From assembly GCA_037783545.1 (NCBI GenBank), contig JBBELK010000015.1, positions 1 through 64,000 of the forward strand: DNA of 64,000 bases, written 5' to 3'. Each line of letters begins with the position of its first letter. Positions within the stretch are counted from its first letter, which is position 1. The notes beneath the pieces were generated by a model that saw only the letters and a program-made list of their open reading frames with translations, was not told the DNA's origin and did no database searches. Of this stretch, positions 11,876 to 28,800 are shown piece by piece. Source of the stretch: Henricia sp. BOLD:AAB3569. Its lineage: Eukaryota; Echinodermata; Asteroidea; Spinulosida; Echinasteridae. A program made the translations under genes and the position numbers.

Positions 11876-14527
11876 ATGGCTGTAGTTTACGCAGCGATCC
11901 TCGTTTTATGCCTTGCTGCCGGCACACATGCGGCACCATTTTCTCTGTTCTCCCCGCCAACAACGGTTACCGAACTAGACATCCCTAGCTACCTCGGCAG
12001 ATGGTATGAGGTACGTTTAGGCCTTGACATTAACCGAGGCCAGTGGCCTCATGGCATGCCCTGCTGGGCCGGTGCTCCTTCAAGATATACACTTTCTGAG
12101 GCTAACATTTCGTGAGATGTGTTAAGCGGGCCTCCCACTGTGCGATTTTGGCCACGAATTTCCTACGAATTGGTACGATTACCAGAGACTGTCTATAGAC
12201 TCTACACACAATCGTAGGAAATTCATGGCAAAAATCGCACAGTGGGAGGCCCGCTTTTAACCAACACATGATTTGGAGCAAAGTCGGCCGTGGTATGTCC
12301 CTCCAGTTGGCCTTAAATAATGCCCTTTGAATTTCGGACACGAACAATTAAAGACAGGGTGACTTGCTCATACTAGAGGGTACGCCCTCTTCCATTGTTC
12401 TCATTGAGTCTCAAACATCCAAGTTATTTCAAAGGAATTCCTGTCATGTTTTAGGGGGAGGAGAGTGCTGTAACAAAAGGAAAGATTGCGTTGAGGTATA
12501 TGGGTAGTAGGGGAAGAATCGTGCTGGGTACAACATGCAAGGAATTTTAAAGGAACTCCTTTCAGTTTTAGGGAAGGGGTTGGTGCCAAAAGAATTTGCT
12601 GTTACAAACTGTACATAATTATAATGTCATTTTTTCTTTTATTACAAGATGTATACTAGCTTGCTGGTCGTTTCTACCTTTGAACGGAACAGCTACTGCG
12701 TCACTGCAGACTGTAAGTACAAAATCTATTTTTTTGGCGCGTGGGGTTGTATTTTTGTGGACGTTTTTGTTTGTTCTTGGCTAAAACAAATGCAAGCCGC
12801 ACTATTTTTTTTAATGTAATTATTGTAAAACAAAATGAGGCAAGTTAAAATGGGAAATGTGTATTATTCAATAATAACTTGATAAAAACATGCTAAAAAT
12901 AAAGCAGCATATTTTGTACTGAGAAATTTTGGTGACTGCTCACCCTTACTCGACTATAAATAATGACCATTTTTCCTGCGGGTATCGAGTAGTAAAATGC
13001 ACTAATCGCCAAACAGTTAAGGATATGTGAAACTCGAGTCAAGCAGAAAAAAAAAAGAATTAATTTAATTTTCTCACTCCTAAATTTGGGTTTTTCATCA
13101 ATTCTGCACTAACCAATGCTTGATGATCATTTTAAATAAAAACAATTCTGATCAACTTCTCAACTCTTTCCATATAATTTATTCTCATTGACAGATGGTT
13201 TAAACCCCAACGAGACAATCTCGGTTGAGAACTCTGGTAACATAGGCAGCCCAACTGGCCCACAAAATAACATAACGGGTTATGCCTACGTGCCTGACCC
13301 TAAAGAACCCGGCAAACTGGTGGTCAAGTTCCCGGTCAACCCTTTCCCCGGATCATGTAAGTTTCCAACCTTTCCTTACATCAGAGATTTCCTTAATTTT
13401 CGAAATCGCAACTGAGACGCCGTGTTTTAAGTCTATGGAACAGGGCAGAACAAGTTTAAGTCTTTTCGAGGAAATTGTTGAATGTTTCTCACTCCTAAAA
13501 TCACTTCCCTTAAAAATATTAACACGTTTTTGTGGTTATTAAGTTGTTACAAGGAGAATGAGTGGTGACAAGTAAATGGAATTCTTTCCATAAGAGGTCC
13601 TCGGGACTTTGCATATTAACTTTGAAAAACAAACCTTGTATTATCAGGAATAAAATAAATGAGGAACAAAGGATTAAGACCTTAAAACCTTCATAGTGCT
13701 CTTATTATCCAGGGATGGATTGTATAAAGAAAGTTAAGATGTCTTTGCTCTTAAACGTATTATCTAAGACATACACTACTCACAGTAAGTTAGGGATATT
13801 GTGGGGTGTACGCAGATATATTTTATTGAGGGTATGCATTCCGCTTGAATGATTTTGTATATGATTAGACAATTGTATCTGCATGACAGACACACCTTGT
13901 CACAGAAATAGGTGAAAACGGTCATTTAAAAAAAAAAATTCAAAATTGACAACATACCAATATCCGTAACTTATTGTGAGTAGTGTACTGTAATACACCT
14001 CAGGTTCACTGTATAGGGCGCTTTCACATGGGGTCAAAGGTCACGACCCTTCCGTGTTTGTCCTCTAGATGGAGAGAGAACAATCCACATGGGGAAACGC
14101 ATGTGGCTGCTAGCAGAAAAGCACAGGCTCTATTGTTCTCTTCCAGTCTGGAGGACAAACACGGAAGATGTTTAGTGACTCGTGACGGCTGTGAAACCTT
14201 CCTATAAATCATTTGAATAATTCATTAAAATGTATTCGATCTGTCTGTGTTTTTGAATATTCAACAGACTGGGTGATCAAGTTCGGCCCTAAGGAACCGA
14301 CCGGAGCCAAATCTCAGATGCACTACCAGTACTCTGTGGTCAGCGGACCGACCCGCACCATTCTGTGGGTACTGGCCCGCAACCCTGACGATTTCCGGGC
14401 GCGGTTTGAAACCGACATTCTGCAGTGGCTCAAGTCTAACCACTATGATAAGTTCTACAACAAGCCCTTGAAAAGAGTGCAGAACGATAAGTGCCGGTAT
14501 CCCCCGCCCCCTGGTGGGAAAGTCTAA
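11876..14527 (+). CDS. Secreted lipocalin 2 (apolipoprotein D-like), 4 exons
   Basis: Exons 11876-12010, 12649-12712, 13195-13356 and 14268-14527 give 206 residues. The ATG sits in a good context (ACCATGG) and opens a signal peptide ending near THAAP. Motifs in order: PSYLGRWYE (GxW), the MYTSLLVVSTFERNSYCVTADY strand pair (positions 46-67), GYAYVPDPKEPGKLVVKF, YQYSVVSG, and ILWVLARNPDDF (third lipocalin region). Cysteines in NSYCVTADY and DKCRYPPPP match the ApoD disulfide. The C-terminus carries a short proline/glycine tail absent from lipocalin 1. Intron phases are 0,1,1 as in the upstream paralogue. Introns carry a B-family MITE and a repeat (12380-12590) in intron 1 and two inverted-repeat elements in intron 3. 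Confidence 0.93.
12123..12258. mobile_element. Hairpin MITE, family B, copy 1
   Basis: Palindromic element with termini TTAAGCGGGCCTCCCACTGT and complement, about 136 bp, in lipocalin 2 intron 1. A second full copy is at 44726-44882 and a right-end fragment at 48505-48553. Confidence 0.85.
12380..12560. repeat. Interspersed repeat shared with 17384-17560
   Basis: The words GTCTCAAACATCCAAG, TTTCAAAGGAATTCCT, AACAAAAGG.AAGA and GTTGAGGTATA..GG occur in the same order and orientation at both places, one in lipocalin 2 intron 1 and one upstream of DCTN5 exon 4 on the opposite strand. Confidence 0.7.
13772..13987. mobile_element. MITE, family D, copy 1
   Basis: Terminal inverted repeats TACACTACTCACAGTAAGTT / AACTTATTGTGAGTAGTGTA bound 216 bp in lipocalin 2 intron 3. 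Related copies lie at 33844-34049 and 42748-42942 with the same internal words (ATTTCTGTGACAAGGTGT, ATATCTGCGTA.ACCCCACAATAT). Non-autonomous. Confidence 0.8.
14048..14167. mobile_element. Small inverted-repeat element
   Basis: Arms CCTTCCGTGTTTGTCCTCTAG and CTGGAGGACAAACACGGAAG flank about 80 bases in lipocalin 2 intron 3, 100 bases upstream of the last exon. Only one copy noticed. Confidence 0.6.
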
Positions 14528-14678
14528 ATGCAAGATACCTAATGGGATTATACATTGTCCTTTTTTTTTTTATCTTTGAAATTGAATGAAATGCAAAATC
14601 CATGCAGAAATTACAAAAAAAATTAAATCTTGGATAACTCAAACCTGATTTAACTTGGAACAAAAAAAATCAATTCTT

Positions 14679-14792
14679 TTAAAGGCACAGGCTCGTCAGC
14701 AATGCGTGCGTGCCACAAAATATGCAGCTCCATGCCTTTGCTACGGAGCTGCGTATTTCATGGCACTAATTTGGCGCGCCTGTGCCTTTAAA
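14679..14792. mobile_element. Hairpin MITE, family A, copy 5 (deleted right arm)
   Basis: Family A element 150 bases after the lipocalin 2 stop codon. The right arm lacks the CGCATTGCTGACGAG segment, so the hairpin is broken. The following 14795-15720 holds no recognisable gene. Confidence 0.8.
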
Positions 14793-15723
14793 GGAGAAGT
14801 ATACCCAAGAAACAAAACAAATTGGAACTTGTATATTATGTATATTAGGGCGCTGGAAATATGCCTTGGCGCCCTTTTGCAATTCTCCCATAGACTAGTT
14901 CATTTTCCAATGGAAGTGCCCTTTTTTAAACTCCGAAAGACACACAAATGGCAGTGCCCTTTCAGTGACGAAATTCCTGCCCTGAATTTATACATAAAAC
15001 AAGAAATTGCAGCAAAAACCCCCTTGTAGTATAGGTGCCACCATTTTGTTTGCAAACTTGGCAAAGAATTTTTTTAAATATAATTTTTACATGCAACCAT
15101 GGTTAGCTCAAATTTTGAAGTAACCGGTATCCCCTGTATCTTGGCTCAAACAATGTTACTTCCGTCTCTTTCTTACTAAAATACTTTGACTCTTTACGCC
15201 ACTTTACAACATAAAACAGTGACAATTGTATACATTACATTACACAATGCAGACAGAATTTTTGGTCAGAAGTGGCACTCATTTTCAAGTATAAACAATG
15301 GATGTTAAATTTAATAATACAGTACAAGTATCAATTTCTAATGAAACTTGTCGATTTTGTTTTTAAAATGTGATGTCCAAAACAAACTAAATGCCGTAAA
15401 TTTCATTACCTGTGCATTTGTTTTTTTTTTATCTGCACGTCATAACGCACACTTTAAGACTTTGAAAAGTTTAAACATTGAAACTTTAAAAAAACAAAAC
15501 ATTTTTTTCAATGCATGTTCTGATATAGCCCCATTAAATGTCAGAAAAAAATATACCAAGCCTCCTCTAAACTATTATTAAAAAATGCCGTAAAGTAAAA
15601 CTTTCCCCAAATACAATTTAAATTTGCCATGACATTAATTTAGCCCAGGTACCCGGGTATATTTACAGGAATGACATTTAAACCCTAGATGACTTTAAGA
15701 ATAAATATACTTATTTTTCCTCT

Positions 15724-19284
<3,561 letters not shown>

Positions 19285-19861
19285 GACTAGTTATAGGCCT
19301 AACAGTTGATTACTAAAAGTTTAGTAGGCCTAGGCCCTAGATCATGAGATGGCTTTATTTGGAGTCAACTCGGCCCCAACCAGCTCGGTCCAAGTCCACT
19401 GGACTGCGCGCGCGATTCTACTTTTCGAGCAGCAAGCAGCAACCCAACTGCGTGACAGGCTGCAGGCACGCGGGCCTTGTCGTCCCCTGATTAGGTCGCC
19501 CCCGAGAAATCTCAATGAAGTAATGAATGAGAAAGGAGAACATTTAAGTTTGGAGAACGTAAATATTCCTCGGGTTTTTGCTGGCAAAATTTCGGGCAAC
19601 AAAAAACTCGACGACCGTCCAGTCGGGTTGATGGATGAGCGCAAGAGGGCGGTATAACGCAGCTAAATAGCTTAGACTGGTTTCCGGTCCACACATTCCA
19701 CAAACGCACACGGATATTCTCGATCGTGTTCGTATGTGGACGAGAAACCTGTCTATAAGTAGTTGTACACAGGGAACCGTTGAGGGCGCGCGTTATCTTT
19801 TGCGATATTTTATATTTTGTATGGATTTTTCGCCGGCCGAGGAACTTACAAGTTGTCGAAA
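19285..19861. promoter_or_regulatory. Probable bidirectional promoter, DCTN5 / UQCRC2
   Basis: The 577 bases between the divergent start codons are the only space for both promoters. The centre (19380-19660) is richer in CpG and GC than the flanking introns and has no TATA box, as expected for housekeeping genes. Transcription start sites cannot be placed by eye. The overlapping 100-codon frames here show no family motif. Confidence 0.5.
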
Positions 19862-22800
19862 ATGATGTCCCTCACTGGTTTTCGCCCAGTTTTTGTTGGC
19901 TTGTCGGTGAGATTATTTTCGCATTTAGTATGTTTACACTTTACATTCGGGCCCCTGTAAAGTTGAATGTTGTGGGTGCAGGACAACTCGACCGTTTGTT
20001 AATGAGTGAAATGAGGCTCGAACCAACTCGTCCGTTGTTGGTTGTGTGCTCAACTGGATGGAGAAGTCAACTCGACCGTTGTACCATCTTGACCAGGAAA
20101 GAATCCATTTACTGGTTTACACTTTTTCTCCGGGTTCATTACCATGTAGGCCTACGGACACCCAGGATTGTCCTTGTTATGACATATAGCCTAGGCCTAT
20201 AAATGATGTAAAAATGTTAGTGATGATAAAAATGCAAAACACTGGACCAACGGCTTTACATCCCTTCCGAAGGATGGAGCAAGTGTGGTTGAGTGCCTTG
20301 CCCAAGGGCACAGGTACCGCAGCCGGATTTAAACCCGCAACCCCAAGTAATCATGGGTGAAAACTTGGGGTTGCAAGTTCGAATCCGGCTGCGGTACCTG
20401 TGCCCTTGGGCAAGGCACTCAACCACACTTGCTCCATCCTTCGGAAGGGATGTAAAGCCGTTGGTCCAGTGTGTTAGGTAATGGAAACGCATTCTAAAGA
20501 TCCCAGAGCATTCTTTCGTGAAGAGGGATCATCCCCGGTGTCTCTGGCCATTTCTAATTATAATTCATCATGGGTTTCCTCACGCTTGTGAGTGACAGTG
20601 CAATGAGCACTATTGACGAATCCTTGGTATGAATACCAGAAAGAAATAATAATAATAATAAAATTATGAGGGAAAGTGTCGGAAATTTACTAAGGCCAAT
20701 GAAATTAGATTACTAGTTTCTCGTCAGCGCCCGCATGTGATTTTGACCCCGCACCAAAACATTTAATTATGCCAAAATTTCATTATTTTGCAAAAAAGGG
20801 GGGAAATCAGATGCAAACTACTCCCAAGTAAAAAGTTTCCATTTGAGTTGTGCAGTCGCGATTTGTGTTTTGCGGCTTTTGTGTTTATATTCAAATATAT
20901 TGCTCTTTTATAACCAGACATCTCCTTTGTCATTTCCCATGATTTTGTCATCTCAATAGACCATATCGCAAATCGTTTTTCACCAACAGAGGGCGCCCTT
21001 TGCAATGCACTATGGGATTTAAAATGGGGCAAATTTGACCCATTTTCATATGGTCTATTAACTTGTTTCTTCAAACACAAGCTACCCGGTATAACTCAAT
21101 CAAATTGATACTGGCACCAAACCATTTCTGGGCGAGTTTAGAGCCTTAAGAATCAGTTTCTAAATGGCAGTTAGTGTATATATGAAAGGGTTTTATTTTT
21201 CCTTGATAAATAATGAATAATGAATAATTTAAAAAAACCTCGCCAAAATTTTGTAATTGGTTGACGAGAAACTAGTAATCTAATTTCATTGGCCTTCAAA
21301 TAAAATATTAATGATCAACGTCTCAATAGTTTGTTTGCCTTTTTTCTTTTTCAGAGGAGACTGTATGCAGCCCAGGTAGCTACTGCCACACAGGCTGCTG
21401 ATAAAGCATCGCTTCCACAGGAACCAGTACAGGTATGTGCCTATGGCGGATACATATCCCCTAGGTAGAAGCGTGATTTTTGGCAGAATTTGTCCATATA
21501 AATCTCGAAAATCCACTTTAGAAGTCAATAACAATTAACAATGGTATGTCATGCAAAAAAAATTGCATGTTGCAACCGTTGTGGACATAATTTTCGAGAT
21601 TAATTTTCGAGATCTATGTGGACAAATACCAGGGTTGTAATGACTCTGACTCGAGTCGACTTGGGTCCCGATTTTCTCTGACTTGACTTGACTTGAGACT
21701 CGAACCTCAAATGACTTGACTTGAGACTTGAACTTCAAATAACTTGACTTGAGACTCGAACCTCCAATTACTTGACTTGAGACTTGAACCTTAAATGACT
21801 TGACTTGAGACTCGAACCTCAAATGACTTGACTTGACTTGAGACTCGAACCTCAAATGACTTGACTTGAGACTTGAACCTCAAATGACGTGACTTGAGAT
21901 TCGAACCTCAAATGACTTGACTTGAGACTCGAACCTCAAATGACTTGACTTGAGACTCGAACCTCAAATGACTTGACTTGAGACTCGAACCTCAAATGAC
22001 TTGACTTGAGACTCGAACCTCAAATGACTTGACTTGAGACTCGAACCTCAAATGACTTGACTTGAGACTCGAACCTCAAATGACTTGACTTGAGACTCGA
22101 ACCTCAAATGACTTGACTTGAGACTCGAACCTCAAATGACTTGACTTGAGACTCGAACCTCAAATGACTTGACTTGAGACTCGAACCTCAAATGACTTGA
22201 CTTGACTCAGACTTTTTTTACTTGAGTTTGCCAAAAATATAATAAATCTTTTATGCATTTTTTGTCATTTTGGAGACCGAATTGTATTTCAGCACTAAAG
22301 AAACCTTGGCCAGAGCAACATGAATGTATTTTCTCCGTTTTTTATTCAGGTTTCCAAGCTCGGAAATGGTTTAACAGTTGCCTCTCTGGAGAATAATTCC
22401 CCAGTCTCGAAAATTGGATTGCTGGTCAATGCTGGTTGCCGCTATGAAAATAGTGGGAATCTTGGCGTAACGCACTGCCTTCGGAATTATGCAAATTTGG
22501 TAAGCTCAAGCTTGAAAATATCCGGGCCAATTTCGTAAGACATTTTTTTCAATTTTTCGCATTTAGTACAATTTTGCATGTAAAAGTGTAAATGTTTAAT
22601 ATGCAAACGAAATGTATATATGTGCAATAGGGTTGTAGTCGAGTCCATCACAAAAAAGCTGTTTTACTTAATAAAATTTGCCATTGAATGCAGTGCTTAG
22701 TTGTAATAAAAAATGTAGTTTTCTCAAAATGCCAAAAACGGATATATAGCGTTTTGTGATGAAACTCTTCATATCTTCGTATTTTCAGTTTGAGCATATT

Positions 22801-25800
22801 TCTCCATTCTTTTCAGACAACCAACAGTGCGACGACCTTTGCTATCACAAGAGCTTTGGACAATGTCGGCGCTAGCCTGGAAACCACAACCACAAGAGAT
22901 CACATGATCTACTCCATACAATGTCTAAGAACACATCTGTAAGTTAAGTCATGCAATCATTTTCAAAAGCCTCCTTTCAGGATTTTCCATAAGCTGTTTT
23001 TTTTTCCCGGCACACTGCCCGGACAAAATCATCAGAGGTGCCATTAACGCCAGGACAAAAATAATAAATGTTTTCCATTCTAAAAACATTCCAGAAGTAC
23101 CAGTGAGGCTGACTCTTTCCAAAATTGGGTCCAAAATTAGATGCTGGTGTCATTATTGTTGACATATTGTTGACACATATCCATCTTACCGGTGACTTCA
23201 TTTGCATGCATCGACGTAAGCGCCCTCATGTGGCTAAAGGCACAGTCAGTCTTAAACACTTTTGAGCCTGGCTAGCGGCTCTGGTCGGCGCGTATGGAAC
23301 ACGCACATGCACACAGAAACTGCACGCTCCTAAAAGCAAATTGTGCACTGTACCAAGTACCCAGTTGTGTGCGTGTGCGTACAACACGCTTGCATTACGC
23401 GTAACACGCGCGATCGAACAAAAACATATCGACGCACAACTAGCAGTTGTAGGAGCGCGGTGTTGACACTGTGGGTGTACCGATTTATGCAAAAAGGTAT
23501 TTATGAATGGGATTAAAAGTAGATTTGGTCAGTTTTAAACAATCCGTTTAAAACCGGCTAGGGTCCTGGGCACTGATAATGGCCCGCGCCTTCGGCTTGA
23601 GCCATTATCAGCGTCCAGGCCCCTATCCGGTTTTAAACGTATGTTTAAAGGCACAGGCTCGTCGGCAATGTGCGCAAGCCAAATTCGTGCCACGAAATAC
23701 GCAGCTCCATGCCTCTGCTATGGAGCTGCGCATTCCTGACATTGCTGACGAGCCTGTGCCTTTAAGACCATTCAAACCCACTTTTAATCCCTAAATAATG
23801 AGAGAACTGTCGGTGAAACATCCTGCTTATGAGGAAAGGTTTATGTCCCAATTTTGTGTTTTCTTTTCTGATAATACAAGATTCCATGGTTTTTCGCACG
23901 TTAATTTGACATGCATCCCTTTGATAAAAGGCGAAGTAGATGGAATTTAAAGTAAAACGACGCACTGAAAACCACAGAATCAAAGCGTTTTTGGTGATTC
24001 TTTTATTTTCAGTGCATCGTGACGTTTCACTCAAAATTCCCTTCACACCACGTTTTCTCAAAGTGATGCACGAAAAACACTTATTGTGAATCCAGTCTAA
24101 CAAATTAAGTTTTTGAATTGTATTTCATTCAGAGACACTGCAGCCTCAAACCTGCTAGCAGCTACCACTGGCCAACAGTTCAGACGGTGGGAAGTGAAGG
24201 ACAATAAGCACAGGCTGTACTTTGATCTGGCCAGCATCAGGGACCAGTTCCAAATTGGTAAATATATAATCAGTGTTACTTTAAATGGAAGTTATTTTTT
24301 CGCTGCACAATGTGGTATGCTCTATACAGGGTGAGTCAGAAACAAAGATATCGCGATATTAAATCATAACCCCCTTGATCCTATTGAAAATTGTGTTCAA
24401 ATTGAAGGTTTTGGGTGGTTGTTTCCCTAAAAAAATTGAATTTAATTCACCAGTGAATTGTAATAAAAACAGACATGTTTCTCAACACGTCACAAAAAAG
24501 AATCGCTGAAATTGATCCTCCCTATCAAGACGTATGTCTGTTTTACTAAAAGATCCCATTTTTGCAGCTGTCCTTATGTGATAGTACTTTGTTAACTGTG
24601 ATGACTTTAAATGACTTGTTGGTTGTTAAGGATTTGAAACGAGATCTTCTATTAAAAACTTGTGACTTGAATTGAAACTTGCTCTTAAAGACTTGAGACT
24701 TGCTGTCAAAGATTTAACACTTGAATTGAGTCTTACTTTTAAAGACTTGGGACTTGAATAGAGATTTGCTATCCAAGACATAAATTGAGACTTCAGTCAA
24801 GACTTCTATTGAAGACCTGAGACAAATAAAAAATTGCTCTCCAAAACTTGAGACTTGATTTCAGATTTGCTGTCCCAGACTTAAGACTTTAATCAAGACT
24901 TATTCTCCAAGACTTGAGACTCGAATCAATACTTGGCGTAAAAGACTTGAGATTTGAGATTTGAATTGAGGACTTGTGAATCGATAATAATTAACTTCCA
25001 AAATCTTGCATTCTTTTCATTGTGCAGAGGTTCTTGAGAATCTGCATGCCGCTGCATTCAGAGAGACTTTAGGCCGGTCCCTGTATGCTCCTGAATTCAT
25101 GGTCAACAGGATAAACTCGGACATGCTGCTGGAATATGTCAACAAGATGTACACAGCTGAGAATATGGCCCTGGTTGGAGTTGGTAAGATGCTTTTAAAA
25201 ATTAACACATTTTCTTAAGATACCAATTCTTGATCGTAACCGAAGTTGAATAAAATGAAATTGTGAATAACAAGGCAAGACTGTTATGTTATGATTTGCA
25301 TTTTTTTCTAAACCTGTTCTATTTGTTTTCATTTATTTTTCATTTATTGATTTATTTTTTTCATTTATTTTTCATTTATTTATTTATTTGTTTTTCTATT
25401 TGTTTTCATTTATTTATTTTTTCTATTTGTTTTTCATTTATTTTTCATTTATTTGTTTTGTTTAAGGTGTTGACCATGGAGACTTGAAGGCATATGCCGA
25501 GAAGTTTGATATTAAGAGAGGTGAAAAGAACGAGACAGCCCCAGCTAAATATGCAGGTGGGTTATTGATAAGGTATCAATATAAAGTTAGATATTGGTTA
25601 TCAATAACTTATCAATAAGTCAGGAGAGATGAAAAGAACGAGACAGCCCCAGCTAAATATGCAGATTGGTTATTGATAAGGTATCCATATAAAGTTAGAT
25701 ATCGGTTATCAATACCTTATCAATAAATCAATATAGTCTGATGGTGTGTATTGGTTTGATTATTAATATGTTATCAGTATTGAATTTAAGTTAGTCTTTG

Positions 25801-28800
25801 TGTCCCACATAATGTTATTAAATTATTTTAAGCATTAGCTGCAAATGTGTGCTTACACAGAAAAGTTGTGGTACCCTTACCGCTATTTCACGACCACGAT
25901 GCGCTTAAAGATGGATTTAATACATGATTAGAAAACGTAAGAACAGGAACGACAGCACAAAGAATGATGTTGATAAACTGCCTTGTAGAAACTTCAGCCA
26001 CATAGATGCTGTGATACTTCAGAAAAAAAATCCACGCATGGTTTTTGTGTTGAATGAATAGTAAAAAAAAATTGTCTGCAGACAATGTTTTTAAACAAGC
26101 ACCCTCAGTTTGCAATTTCTCCCACAAAGGTACCATTTTACATGGGAAAAATTATATGGTATTTGTTACCATTGCTATCAACACTTTTAGCCGTTTTTTT
26201 CTTGTGAACTCGAAGTAAAATTTTGGGTAACTGCGAATGATGTATTGGAGTTTTAAGCATGCATGTACTTGGAAACGCCCATTGTTGCATCAATGTCTTT
26301 AGCAAATTCTGCCTCTGAAGCTGGTAATAGGGAGGTTTCGCACCGTCACGGATACCGATACAGATACGTCATGACTCTATGCGCTTCTCGTGACGCGTAA
26401 CCGTAGTACACATGTTTTCATACGCGTGAATAACGGGTATCGGCCTCCATACGCGTAGCATAAAAACAGATACCAGTTATAATGCAGATTTTTCGTTGTA
26501 TGCATTTTGTTTCTTTGTGATGTATCTTCCATGAATACCGATCGAATTTAATGAGTCATGCCCACGAGAAAGTGAGCAAAATCAGCTCAAATCAAAGCCA
26601 AGCGCAGAGCAGATTTAGCAGATCGTATTCACACAGTGCGAAACCCAGTTCAGTGTGCGCATCAACGTCAACGGTTACCGTTATAATATCCGTATTCGTA
26701 ACCGTATTCGTCACCTTGCGAAACCTCCCTAATGTTCTGCACTGCTTATGGTTATGGTCTCCAAGAAATAGCCCCCTGATAGAATGACCCACATTCTTCT
26801 TGCATACAGGAGGTGAGATACGCTGTCATCGCGACACGCCCTATTCCTACGTAGCCCTGGGTGTTCAAGGTCTTGACCTAAGCAGTAAGGAGCTGCTAAC
26901 GCTTGGTGTCTTGCAGCATCTAATGGGTGTTGGACCTTACCTCAAGTGGGGCAGTCAAGTGGCTACCTCAAAGCTCTCTCAAGCTGCTAGCAAGGCAACT
27001 ACTCTGCCGTTTTCGGTACATTTTCCTGTCAATTCATGGGAAACACATTTGTAATTTTATGTCTTTTTTTTTAAAAGGTAGAACACATGATTGGTATCTC
27101 GAAAATTAGAAATGTTCACAGATTTATGCCTAACTTACACAATATAAACACGATGACAGTTAAAAACTTCCCCTGAAATGGTTTGTCTAAAGTCTGTGAG
27201 AAATGAGTAAAACAATTAATTTTCGTCTCATGAAACAAAAATTCAATTCGCCCTGGACCACTTCGCCCTGGACCACTTCGCCCTGGACCACTTCGCCCTG
27301 AACCACTTCGCCCTGAACCACTTCACCCAAAACCCACTTCGTGTGCAGGCCATGGTTTAGGTCAAAGTGGTTCTAGGGCGAAGTGGTTTGGGGGCGAAGT
27401 GGTAACGGCACAGTTTTTGACTGTTTTCTCAGAAGTTAGACGAAGTACGGAGCTGACTTTTACTCAGGTTGGTTTTAATCATGCATATCTTTAATCACAT
27501 AGGGGGATAAAACTATTTGTAACAGTTTACCAATCATGTGTTCTACCTTTAAAGAAACATTAAATGTTTGAATCAAATTTTACATAGGATGACAGAAAAC
27601 TGTCTCGTAGCTCAGCTAGTTGAACATTCAATGAATGAAAATGCGAAGTAAACGCCCTGTGTTCTGTTCAACAATGGTTCCCAGTTTTACTGATGAGATC
27701 TTTTATGTGACAATTCTGTGCAAAAGTGGGTTCAAACTAACAAAACAAAACAAATTAATTAATGGGACAAAGGTTCAGATGTGTATTAAATGTAAATTCT
27801 TTGCGATTTCTTTTCTCCAGGCAAGTTCCTTCAACATGTCGTACAGTGACTCTGGCCTGTTTGGGATGTTTGCTGTGACCAGCGGTGACCAAATGGGACC
27901 GGTGAGTACTATTTGTACATTGATTTTCGCAGTGCGCACATCTGTACAATGACATAAAAAAACTAGCTTTCTATTTGTTTTAGACTGTTTGCCCCCTGAG
28001 ATGGCCATCATGTAAAATATATTTTATTTGGTTGCTCCTCTTTGCCTAGATTCTGAAGTCAATGATGGCTCAGATGGGTGCTGTCACGAAGGGAAATATT
28101 GACGATAAAGATCTCACTAGAGCAAAGTAAGTTTTATGCAAATGAGCAATCGGTTACAAGCGTATATTGGAAATTTGTACACAGGGTTTTTAGAAAGGCA
28201 TGTTGTCACACTATTTGTAACCCTTTTTGGGCCTAAGTTATCTCTTCAGAACAACTGAAACTTATTTCTTTTATTTTGAGACCAGACAAAGGTATTTCCT
28301 GGAAATTATGGTCTGTGTTGCCAAAATGCCCCCTTTAATGTGGAAAGACCCATATATGCTCTCCATACTGGTGGCTTATGTCATCACTAACATACATGCC
28401 CGTTGTGTGTATTATACAGGAACCAGTTGAGGGCTTCCATGTTAATGAATCTTGAGAATCAAGCTACAATCTTTGAGGATATCGGAGTGCAGGCTCTTCT
28501 TACTGGTGGCTATGTATCGCCTGCTGATATGTTAGCCGATGTAGATGCCATTACTGGCCAAGATGCGCTAAAGGTAAGCTGCTTCTAAAGGAATTAGCGA
28601 GATTGTTGTTATGCATGGGCCACTCTTTAGTTGATGCAAAAACACTTACACATAAATAAATTATGTTGCGTCTCTCGGCCTGCTTGATCTTTTGATCAGA
28701 ATATTATAATTTGCATTTTTTTTCTCTACTTGTGCTAAATGTTTGCTTTCCATTAGGTTGCCAAGCGGATATTCAACAGTAAGCTGTCCATGGCTGCCAG

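Noticed and set aside
19342-19657. Overlapping 100-codon frames on both strands between DCTN5 and UQCRC2
   Set aside because: The region is the shared promoter; frames lack motifs and the real first exons lie at 19237-19284 and 19862-19906.
21535-21855. 106-codon minus frame with repeated RFESQVKS peptides
   Set aside because: It is the translation of the 28-bp minisatellite in UQCRC2 intron 2, not a repeat protein.
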